Source of the DNA: Rhodopseudomonas_A sp036404135
GTDB lineage: Bacteria > Pseudomonadota > Alphaproteobacteria > Rhizobiales > Xanthobacteraceae
Assembly (NCBI RefSeq): GCF_036404135.1
Contig: NZ_DASWPE010000093.1
Coordinates: forward strand, 1 to 45,635
DNA length: 45,635 bases
Direction of reading: 5' to 3'
The position numbers and the translations under genes were made by a program. The notes beneath the pieces are model-generated. The model saw nothing but the letters and a program-made list of their open reading frames with translations. It was not told the origin of the DNA and searched no databases. This document shows, piece by piece, positions 24,393 through 32,236 of this stretch; the stretch's first letter is position 1, and each line of letters opens with the position of its first letter.

Positions 24393-26042
24393 CTACTCCG
24401 AAATCGCTTTCGCTGATTTCACCTGGTCGCGCAGCATGAACTTCTGGATCTTGCCGGTCGAGGTCTTCGGAATCGTCGCAAACCTCACGACCTTCGGGGT
24501 TTTGAAGCCCGGCATGTGTTCGCGGCAGAAGGCGATGATCTCGGCCTCGGTGGCTTGCGCGCCGTCCTTCAATTCGACGAAGGCGCAGGGCACTTCGCCC
24601 CATTTCGGATCCGGCTTGGCGACCACCGCAGCGAACAGGATCGCCGGGTGCTTGTAGAGAATGTCCTCGACCTCGACCGAGGAGACGTTCTCGCCGCCGG
24701 AGATGATGATGTCTTTGGAGCGATCCTTAATGATGACATAGCCCTGCTCATCAAGCACGCCGAGATCGCCGGTGTGAAACCAGCCGCCGGTGAAGACTTC
24801 CTGGGTGGCCTTCTCGTTTTTCAGGTAGCCCTTCATCACGATATTGCCGCGGAACATCACCTCGCCGATGGTCTCGCCGTCGCGCGGCACCTCGGCCATG
24901 GTGTCGGGATCGCGCACCGTGACGGCTTCCTGCAGCGGGTAGGGGACGCCCTGCCGGCGCTTCAACTGGGCGCGCTCGGGCGCCGGCAACGCATCCCAGC
25001 CGGGTTGCTCGGCGCACACCGAGGCGGGGCCGTAGACTTCGGTCAGGCCGTAGACGTGGGTCAGCTTGATGCCGATGGTTTCCGCGCCGGCCAGCACCGC
25101 GACCGGCGGGGCCGCGCCGGCGATCAGTCCGACCACCGGCTTGTTGCGCGGCGCCTTCGGCGCGCCGGGGGCGTTGATCAGCGTGTTGTAGACGATCGGC
25201 GCGCCAGCCATGTGGGTGACGCCGTGTTGCTCGATCAGCGCGAAGATCTTCGGGGGATCGACCTTGCGCAGGCAGACATTGACGCCGGCGGCCGCGGCGA
25301 TGGTCCAGGGAAAGCACCAGCCGTTGCAATGAAACATCGGCAGCGTCCACAGATACACCGGATGCGGCCCGAGATTGCCGGCCAGGATGTTGCTGACCGC
25401 GTTGAGATAAGCGCCGCGGTGATGGGTCACCACGCCCTTCGGATTGCCGGTGGTGCCGGAGGTGTAGCCGAGCGCGATGGCGTCCCATTCGTCGTCGGGG
25501 CGCTGTGCGATGAAATCCGGATCGCCGGCGGCCACCGCCGCCTCGTATTCGATCTCGCCGATCCGCTGGCCGCCGCTAAAGCTCGCATCGTCGACGTCGA
25601 TCACCAGCGGACGCGGACCGGCCATCAGCGCCAGCGCGTCGGAAATCACCGCGGAGAATTCCGGATCGACCAGGATCACCTTGGCGCCGCCATGGTCGAG
25701 CTGGAACGCGATCGATAACGGCTCCAGCCGGATGTTGAGCGCGTTCAGCACCGCGCCGAGCATCGGCACCGCAAAATGCGCCTCGTTCATCGCCGGCACG
25801 TTGGGCAGCATCGCCGCCACGGTATCACCGCGTCCGACGCCGCATCCGGCCAGATACGACGCAAAGCGATGGCAGCGTTCGCGGGTCTGCCCCCAGGTGA
25901 AATGCCGGCCCTCATAGACCGTGCTGGTGAGCTGCGGATAGACGTTGGCGCTGCGCTCGAGGAAGCTCAGCGGCGACAGCGGCACGTAATTGGCCGGCGT
26001 CTGCTGCAACCCGATGCGGTATTGATTCGACTCGGATGTCAT
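24393..26042 (-). CDS. AMP-forming acyl-CoA synthetase
   Basis: A 549-residue adenylate-forming enzyme that activates a carboxylic acid to its CoA thioester through an acyl-AMP. Core motifs: A3 YTSGTTGNPKGV, A5 YGLTEVYGP, A7 FHTGDLG, A8 KDRSKDIIISGGENVSS and the catalytic lysine in KTSTGKIQKFM near the end. The N-terminal NYVPLSPLSFLERSANVYP and the WTLPMFHCNGWCFPW motif are typical of the medium-chain/DmdB/AlkK-like branch rather than acetyl-CoA synthetase. The substrate is not determined. The upstream same-strand gene is a TRAP-type binding protein 193 bp away, hinting that the imported compound may be an organic acid activated by this enzyme (inference). Confidence 0.92.
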   Translation of the reverse strand: MTSESNQYRIGLQQTPANYVPLSPLSFLERSANVYPQLTSTVYEGRHFTWGQTRERCHRFASYLAGCGVGRGDTVAAMLPNVPAMNEAHFAVPMLGAVLNALNIRLEPLSIAFQLDHGGAKVILVDPEFSAVISDALALMAGPRPLVIDVDDASFSGGQRIGEIEYEAAVAAGDPDFIAQRPDDEWDAIALGYTSGTTGNPKGVVTHHRGAYLNAVSNILAGNLGPHPVYLWTLPMFHCNGWCFPWTIAAAAGVNVCLRKVDPPKIFALIEQHGVTHMAGAPIVYNTLINAPGAPKAPRNKPVVGLIAGAAPPVAVLAGAETIGIKLTHVYGLTEVYGPASVCAEQPGWDALPAPERAQLKRRQGVPYPLQEAVTVRDPDTMAEVPRDGETIGEVMFRGNIVMKGYLKNEKATQEVFTGGWFHTGDLGVLDEQGYVIIKDRSKDIIISGGENVSSVEVEDILYKHPAILFAAVVAKPDPKWGEVPCAFVELKDGAQATEAEIIAFCREHMPGFKTPKVVRFATIPKTSTGKIQKFMLRDQVKSAKAISE

Positions 26043-26235
26043 GGACGAAACCTCATTGTATCAAAACGTTGGGCGCGTTTCTTTGACCGATGCGACAGCA
26101 GGGTGCCGGCTCTTTGGGCGGTCCCCGAATCCGATCGAAGACCAGGGAACACGGCCACAATAATCCAACCCGGCATCCGCGCCAGCGGATCACGCCGCGC
26201 CGGTGCGGGCAGGGCAACGCTCGGGCTACAGATGC

Positions 26236-27255
26236 TTAGGCGAGCTTGCCGACGGATTTTTCCAATAGCGACCAAGCCTGCTCGCCATATTTGGCTTTCC
26301 ATTCGGCGTAGAAGCCGGCCTTGCGCAGTTTTTCGCGGAACGGCGCAGCGGCGGTCTGGTTGAAGGTCAGGCCCTTGGCGATCAGCTCGCCGTGCACGGT
26401 CTCGTTCAGCATGGCGGTGTCGGCGCGCTCGTTGGTCGCTGCGGCGTTGATGTTTTTGGCGACGATGCCGCGCAGATCCTCCGGCAGCTTTTCCCAGGCC
26501 CGGCGGTTGGCCAGAAACCAGAAACCATCCCACATATGGTTGGTCAGCGAGCAATATTTCTGCACCTCGTAGAGCTTCGCGGCGGAGATCAGCACCAGCG
26601 GATTTTCCTGGCCCTCGACCACCTTGGTCTGCAGCGCGGAATACACTTCGCTGAAATTGATCGCGGCCGGCGCGGCGTCGAAGGCCTTGAACATCGAGGT
26701 CCATAACGGAGACACCGGCACCCGGATCTTGAAGCCCTTGAAATCGTCGGGGCCGGTGATCGGCCGGGTCGAGGAGGTGGTCTGGCGAAAGCCGTTGTCC
26801 CAGATCTTGTCCATGACCACGAGGTTGGCCTTGCTGATCTCGCCGCGCACGTAAGCGCCGAGTTCGCCGTCCATCGCCTTCCACACCGTGTCGTAGTCCG
26901 GGAATGCAAAGCCGATGCCGTTGATCGAGGCGGCCGGCACCAGCGTCGCCAGGATCAGCCCCGACAACGTAAAGAACTCGACGCCGCCGGAACGGATCTG
27001 GCTCAGCATGTCGGTATCGGAACCGAGCTGATTGCTGGGGAAGATCTGGATGTCGACCCGGCCGCCGGTCTCCGCCTTGATCGCCGCCGCCATCTCGCGA
27101 GCGCGCACGTTCAAGGGATGGGTGCTGGGCAGGTTGTTGGCGTATTTGTAGATGAATTCGGCCTGTTGCGCGCGTGCCGCCCATGGCGCCGCGCCGCCGC
27201 CCAGCACGGTCACGGCCGCCGATGCCTTCAACATTGTCCGCCGCGAAACCCTCAT
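26236..27255 (-). CDS. TRAP transporter solute-binding protein (DctP family)
   Basis: A 339-residue periplasmic binding protein. The twin-arginine signal RVSRRTMLKASAAV leads to a cleavage region APWAARAQ. The mature start FIYKYANNLPSTHPLNVRAREM and the core GGRVDIQIFPSNQLGSDTDMLSQI are standard DctP, with the ligand-carboxylate-contacting region GFKIRVPVSP (the key arginine of the R-V-P motif). Family members bind organic acids and similar solutes. The matching DctQ and DctM membrane subunits are not adjacent: upstream is a non-coding stretch and downstream an acyl-CoA synthetase. It is thus an orphan that may use a remote permease. The ATG at 27255 has GGGGGA upstream. Confidence 0.9.
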   Translation of the reverse strand: MRVSRRTMLKASAAVTVLGGGAAPWAARAQQAEFIYKYANNLPSTHPLNVRAREMAAAIKAETGGRVDIQIFPSNQLGSDTDMLSQIRSGGVEFFTLSGLILATLVPAASINGIGFAFPDYDTVWKAMDGELGAYVRGEISKANLVVMDKIWDNGFRQTTSSTRPITGPDDFKGFKIRVPVSPLWTSMFKAFDAAPAAINFSEVYSALQTKVVEGQENPLVLISAAKLYEVQKYCSLTNHMWDGFWFLANRRAWEKLPEDLRGIVAKNINAAATNERADTAMLNETVHGELIAKGLTFNQTAAAPFREKLRKAGFYAEWKAKYGEQAWSLLEKSVGKLA

Positions 27256-27783
27256 CGGTTTTCCCCCGCCAATCCTTGTTGTCGCCAAGCCCGCAAATGC
27301 GCGTTGGTCATCTGGTCATCATTCAAACTCGATCCGGTCAAGTGTTTCCAGCGCGTTCGAGCAACCAGCCGACGCCGTCCACGGCGCGACGCGGGTTCGC
27401 CAGAGCCTGCTGCGTTGCACGGCGCGCCGCGGTGTGCCACGCCGCCGCGGCCGGCAGCTTACCCGCCGAGGCTTGCGCGGCGCTCCGCTGCAGCGGACGG
27501 GGCTTCGCGGCAGACCGCTTGGCAGAGCTGACCGACAGGAGGTTCTGCGGCGACCATGGTCGCCGCGCGGCGCAACTCTTTGAGCTGATTTCAATATTCG
27601 CTGTGAATTTATATTCCATAATATACCTTATGCGAATTATACCACCCAGGCGCCAGCGCTCCCCCGGCGCCGACGGCGCAGATATTGCGCACCCTCAAAG
27701 ATCGACATGGCTCCAAAGGCCGTCGCGATCCCTGATAAGATCGACAGGTTTTCACAGACGCGGCGAGACCTGCAGGAGCAGCG
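27256..27783. other. Gene-poor region upstream of the TRAP protein and beta-lactamase
   Basis: About 530 bp. The left part should hold the promoter of the TRAP gene. 27338-27619 carries one small minus-strand open frame, listed separately. 27595-27650 is strikingly AT-rich against the surroundings, with short repeated TATA-like pieces, and may contain promoters for the flanking genes. No repeat family or RNA gene is recognised. Confidence 0.45.
27338..27619 (-). CDS. Unrecognised small basic protein (uncertain)
   Basis: A possible 93-residue protein starting MEYKFTANIEISSK, preceded by AAGG and an AT-rich stretch that looks like a promoter. The remainder is rich in alanine, arginine, lysine and serine, with a KRSAAKPRPLQRSAAQ segment and the end AVDGVGWLLERAGNT. 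I do not recognise a family. The alternative is a decayed gene or chance: a second minus frame here also reads without stops for 90 codons. The start context is the only positive sign. Confidence 0.25.
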   Translation of the reverse strand: MEYKFTANIEISSKSCAARRPWSPQNLLSVSSAKRSAAKPRPLQRSAAQASAGKLPAAAAWHTAARRATQQALANPRRAVDGVGWLLERAGNT

Positions 27784-28679
27784 ATGTACACACGACGCCA
27801 CTTCACCGAACGCGGTCTGGCGACTGTGCTGGGAGCCTGTCTGGCGCCGGGATCTGCCGTCGCGGCAGATGGCGATTGCTTCGCATCGCTGCCGGCGGCG
27901 TTTGCCGGGATCGAAGCAACCAGCGGCGGCCGACTTGGCGTTGCGGTTCTCGATGTGAAATCTGCCGCTATCGTCGGTCACCGTCTGGATGAACGTTTTC
28001 CGATGTGCAGCACGTTCAAGCTCATCGCTGTGGGAGCCATCTTGGCCCGGGTCGATGCCGGAATTGAACAGCTCGAGCGACACGTGCGCATCGAACCGCA
28101 GGACCTCCTTTCCTATGCGCCGATCTCCGAACAGCGGGTCGGCCAAGACAAGACATGTCGGTCGCCGAACTCTGCGAAGCGGCGCTCGTGCTCAGCGACA
28201 ATACCGCGGCCAACCTGCTGCTGACCCGGCTCGGTGGCCCGGCCGCGTTGACCGGGTATGCCCGCTTCCTCGGTGACGACGCGACACGGCTCGATCGCAC
28301 GGAGCCGGATCTCAACGAAGCCACACCGGGCGATCCTCGCGACACGACCACGCCGGCAGCGATGGCCCGCACCGTCCGGACGCTCGTGTTCGGGACGGCC
28401 CTCGCCCCGACCTCGCGGGATCGTCTGATCAAATGGCTGGTCGACTGCAAGACCGGCAGCGCCAGGTTGCGGGCCGGACTGCCGCCGTCGTGGCGCGTCG
28501 GCGACAAGACCGGAAGCGGCAGCGATGGTTCGAGCAACGACGTCGTGGTGATTTGGCCGCAGCATCGGCCGCCTCTCATTATCGCGGCCTATCTCACCGA
28601 AACGTCGGGCTCCGACGACGAGCGCAACGCGACCCATGCCGCGGTGGCTCGCTCCGTCGCGGCGAGCCTGGCCCGATGA
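27784..28679 (+). pseudogene. Class A beta-lactamase split by a frameshift
   Basis: A periplasmic serine beta-lactamase in two overlapping frames. The first frame (27784-28224) carries a signal peptide, the active-site motif CSTFK (S76, K79) and LLSYAPISEQRVG. The second (28155-28679) starts MSVAELCEAALVLSDNTAANLLL and holds SDN, the omega-loop ExxLN (EPDLNEA) and KTG (GDKTGSGS). All four catalytic motifs survive, but no single frame contains them all. The break lies at 28139-28155 and is explained by one missing base, for example a G in AAGGAC. AGGAG precedes the first ATG. As read, the product would be truncated before SDN and inactive; a sequencing error or ribosomal frameshift is the alternative. 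No ampR-like regulator is adjacent. Confidence 0.88.
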
Positions 28680-28918
28680 GCAGCCGGATCCGACGGTGTT
28701 CGGATCCGGGACACCGCCTTGGAAAACCTCCGGCCTCGGGCCGTGCGAGCGACGCCGGGCCGATCCGCTCGTTGGACCGGGCCGGTACGGCGAAATTTGC
28801 AAGATTCCCGGCGATATTGGCTACCGTCCCCGCCGGTATTGGGTTAAATCGCCGGTTTCACCGGGTTTGAGCGCCCCGCGGCTGCGGGCGCAACCGCATC
28901 TGACGGATCTGAATCATC

Positions 28919-30220
28919 ATGGACGCAACCAATTTCGGGCCGGCGGGCGCCGCCGCCGTGCGCCGCAAGCCGTTGAATTCCCCCGCGCAGGTGCTGCTGG
29001 CGAGCCTGATCGGCACCACGGTCGAGTTCTTCGATTTCTACGTCTATGCCACCGCGGCCGTGCTGGTGTTTCCGACGCTGTTCTTTCCCAATAACGATCC
29101 GATGACGGCGCTGTTGGCCTCGTTCGCCACCTTCTCGATCGCATTCTTCGCCCGGCCGTTCGGCGCCATCATCTTCGGGCATTTCGGCGACCGGGTCGGG
29201 CGCAAGACCACCCTGGTCGCGGCCTTGCTGACGATGGGAATTTCCACCGTGGTGATCGGTCTGATTCCGAGCTATCAGCAGATCGGCGTGATCGCGCCGT
29301 TGCTGCTGGCGCTGTGCCGGTTCGGCCAGGGATTCGGGCTCGGCGGCGAATGGGGCGGCGCGGTGCTGCTGGCCACCGAGAACGCGCCCGATGGCCAGCG
29401 TAGCTGGTACGGCATGTTTCCGCAGCTCGGCGCGCCGGTCGGGCTGTTTCTGGCCTCCGGCGTATTCTGGATCCTGCTGCACTTCATGTCGCAGGACGCG
29501 CTGCTGGCCTGGGGCTGGCGGATTCCCTTCATCGCATCGATCGTGCTGATCGCCATCGGCCTGTGGGTTCGGCTGTCGATCACCGAGACCCCGGAATTCC
29601 AGCGCGCCATCGACAAGGCCGAGCGGGTCGCGGTGCCGGTCCTCGACGTGTTCCGCTATCACAAGCGCAGCCTGCTGATCGGCACCTTCATGGCGCTGGT
29701 GACCTTCGTCGCATTCTACATCTGCACGGCCTATCTGTTGTCCTACAACGTCAAGGTCGCCGGGGTGTCGTTTCGCGACGCGCTGCTGGTGCAGGTCTAC
29801 GGCTCGACGCTGTTCGGCCTCAGCACCATCGCCGCCGGCAAGCTCGGCGACCGCTTCGGACGCCGCACCTTGCTGCTCGCCAGCACGATCATCTTCGGGC
29901 TGTTCTCGTTCGCGCTGGCGCCGCTGCTAGCTGCCGGCCTGCTCGGCATCTACGTCTTCACCACCGTCGGCATGCTGCTGTTCGGGATGAATTACGGCGT
30001 GATCGGCGCGGCCCTCGCGGCGCCCTTCCCGACCCGGGTGCGCTACACAGGCTCCTCGATCACCTTCAACCTGGCCGGCATTTTTGGCGCGTCGCTGGCG
30101 CCCTATATCGCGACCTGGCTGCAGGCCAATTACGGCATGAGCTATGTCGGCTACTATCAGCTCGCCGCCGCAGCAGTGTCGCTGCTGTGCATCCTGGCCG
30201 CGCGTAAGGCCGAGATCTGA
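28919..30220 (+). CDS. MHS-family major facilitator transporter
   Basis: A 433-residue, 12-helix inner-membrane symporter of the metabolite:H+ symporter family (ShiA/ProP/KgtP relatives). It begins in the family way with LASLIGTTVEFFDFYVYATAA, carries the signature loop GHFGDRVGRKTTLV between helices 2 and 3, RFGQGFGLGGEWGGAVLLATE in helix 4, and the repeat of the loop signature GKLGDRFGRRTLLL in the second half. Substrates of the family are organic acids, shikimate, proline betaine and similar; the sequence does not tell which. The 240 bp upstream (28680-28918) hold no other gene. It converges on a chemoreceptor gene. Confidence 0.9.
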   Translation: MDATNFGPAGAAAVRRKPLNSPAQVLLASLIGTTVEFFDFYVYATAAVLVFPTLFFPNNDPMTALLASFATFSIAFFARPFGAIIFGHFGDRVGRKTTLVAALLTMGISTVVIGLIPSYQQIGVIAPLLLALCRFGQGFGLGGEWGGAVLLATENAPDGQRSWYGMFPQLGAPVGLFLASGVFWILLHFMSQDALLAWGWRIPFIASIVLIAIGLWVRLSITETPEFQRAIDKAERVAVPVLDVFRYHKRSLLIGTFMALVTFVAFYICTAYLLSYNVKVAGVSFRDALLVQVYGSTLFGLSTIAAGKLGDRFGRRTLLLASTIIFGLFSFALAPLLAAGLLGIYVFTTVGMLLFGMNYGVIGAALAAPFPTRVRYTGSSITFNLAGIFGASLAPYIATWLQANYGMSYVGYYQLAAAAVSLLCILAARKAEI

Positions 30221-30271
30221 TTTTTCGGGCGCCGTCGCGGCCCTGCAGGCTGCGACGACGCTGATGTCCGC

Positions 30272-31954
30272 TCAGGCGGCGCGCACCGTGCTGAGGAATT
30301 TGCCGACTTCCAGCTTCAGCCGGTTGCTGTCGCGTGACAGCGACTGCGCCGCCGACAGCACCTGCGAGGAGGCCGAGCCGGTCTCGCTGGCGCCGTGCTG
30401 CACGTTGCTGATATTGGCGGAGACCTCGTGGGTGCCCGCCGCGGCCTGCTGCACGTTGCGGGAGATTTCCTGGGTGGCGGCGCCCTGCTGTTCGACCGCC
30501 GCGGCGATGGTGGAGGAGATTTCCGACATCTTGCCGATGATCGTGCCGATCTCCTTGATGGCGCCGACCGACTGTTGCGTCGCCGACTGAATGCCGGTGA
30601 TCTGCTGGCCGATCTCGCCGGTGGCCTTGGCGGTCTGGCTGGCCAGGGCCTTGACCTCGGAGGCCACCACGGCGAAGCCGCGGCCGGCTTCCCCGGCGCG
30701 AGCCGCTTCGATGGTGGCGTTCAACGCCAAGAGATTGGTCTGTCCGGCGATCGAATTGATCAGTTCGACGACGTCGCCGATGCGCGCCGCGGCGCTCGCC
30801 AGTTCGCCGACCCGGTCGTTGGTGGTGCGCGCCTGGTCGACCGCCTCGCCCGCGATCCGGGCGGAGTCCTGCACCTGGCGGCTGATCTCGGTGATCGAGG
30901 AGCTCATTTCCTCGGTTGCCGACGCCACCGACTGCACATTGGTCGAGGCTTCCTCGGAGGCTGCCGCGACCACGGTGGCGAGGCTCTGCGCCCGCTCCGC
31001 GGTGGCCGCCAACGTGGTGGCTGAGGCTTCCAGCTCGGTGGAGGCCGACGACACGGTTTCGATGATCTCACCGACCGCGCCTTCGAAATCGTCCGCCATG
31101 CGGTGCATCTCGCTCCGGCGCTGCTCGGCGGCCTGACGATCGCGCTGCGCCTTGGCCTCGGCCTGCTCGCGCGCGGCGTTTTCGGAGTTCTGCCGGATCG
31201 TCACCACGTTCTTGGCCATGTCGCCGATTTCGTCCGCGCGCTGCGCGCCGGGAATCTCGATGTCGAGCTGCCCGCCGGCCATCTTGGCCAGCGCGCCGTT
31301 CAAGCCGGTGAGCCCGGCGGCGACCCGGACAATCACGAACAGCACCGCGGCGATGCCGATCAGCACCGCCAGCGAGCCAACCACGATCGTGGTCGACCAG
31401 GCGGAATTGTAGGAGTCGCGCGCCGCGGCAGTGGCCGCGGCGGCGCCCTTGTCGTTGAGATCGACGTCGGCGTCGAGCACCTGAAGCACCTCGTCGAACA
31501 TCGGCCGGGCACCCGCATCATCGGCCTTCAACAGGTCGCCGCCCTTGCCCGAGTTGGCCAATTCCGACATCTGCAACTGCAGCTTCAGATAGGCCGACCA
31601 TTTGTCCTTGACCTCGTCCCACAGCTTGCGTTCCTGCGGGCTGCTGATCAGCGGCTCGTAGCGCTTGGCCAGTTCTTCGACCGCCCCTGCCCGCATCGCC
31701 TGATTGGCCACCAGCTTCTGGCGGTAGTCGGCGTCGCTGGCGAGCAGCACCCGCAGGCTCGCCACCCGGTAGCGCACCGCGGCGTATTTGATCTCGCCAA
31801 GCTGCTTGACCGAGGGCAGCCAGTTCGAGGCGATGTCCTCGCTCTTCAGATTGACCGCTCCGATCTTCGACAGCGACATCCACGCCTGCCCGATCAGCAC
31901 CACGAGCAGCAACGAGACGATCCCGATCAGCGACGTCTTCAGCGAAATGCGCAC
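30272..31954 (-). CDS. Methyl-accepting chemotaxis protein
   Basis: A 560-residue membrane chemoreceptor. TM1 is about 8-28, followed by a periplasmic four-helix-bundle sensor (about 30-185, with NWLPSVKQLGEIKYAAVRYRV), TM2 about 187-210, a HAMP domain (GLTGLNGALAKMAGGQLDIE) and a long cytoplasmic coiled-coil signalling domain. The CheA/CheW-contact hairpin is LLALNATIEAARAGEAGRG followed by FAVVASEVKALA. There is no C-terminal pentapeptide for CheR/CheB. The start is GTG at 31954 with GGAAG 5 nt upstream. No che genes are nearby, so it is an orphan receptor; the ligand is unknown. It may sense a substrate of the adjacent transporter (inference). Confidence 0.95.
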   Translation of the reverse strand: MRISLKTSLIGIVSLLLVVLIGQAWMSLSKIGAVNLKSEDIASNWLPSVKQLGEIKYAAVRYRVASLRVLLASDADYRQKLVANQAMRAGAVEELAKRYEPLISSPQERKLWDEVKDKWSAYLKLQLQMSELANSGKGGDLLKADDAGARPMFDEVLQVLDADVDLNDKGAAAATAAARDSYNSAWSTTIVVGSLAVLIGIAAVLFVIVRVAAGLTGLNGALAKMAGGQLDIEIPGAQRADEIGDMAKNVVTIRQNSENAAREQAEAKAQRDRQAAEQRRSEMHRMADDFEGAVGEIIETVSSASTELEASATTLAATAERAQSLATVVAAASEEASTNVQSVASATEEMSSSITEISRQVQDSARIAGEAVDQARTTNDRVGELASAAARIGDVVELINSIAGQTNLLALNATIEAARAGEAGRGFAVVASEVKALASQTAKATGEIGQQITGIQSATQQSVGAIKEIGTIIGKMSEISSTIAAAVEQQGAATQEISRNVQQAAAGTHEVSANISNVQHGASETGSASSQVLSAAQSLSRDSNRLKLEVGKFLSTVRAA

Positions 31955-32236
31955 CGGACTTCCTTTAGATTATGCCAGTCCCCGCCAAGCTGCGCGATCG
32001 GTTCCCCTCGCAACCTTTGGGCTGCGGCGGGCCCGCGACGACAGGACGGCGCCAAGGGCCTGGCGCAAGATTCGATCGTGCAACCTTGCCGACGATTAAT
32101 TGCGGAAAAGTTGAGGAAGTCATTCGTGGAACTACCAGTTGAGCCGGCGGCCGCGATTGGCGCCGAGATCTGCGCGCGATGCCGATTGCGAACAAAGCAG
32201 GAATCTGGGAGCGTCGGGTTTTCCGAAGGACGATTC

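Noticed and set aside
32190..32204. A third LexA box (GAAC-N7-GAAT) near the helicase start
   Set aside because: One core base differs from GAAC-N7-GAAC and it lies close to or inside the coding start; too weak without binding data.
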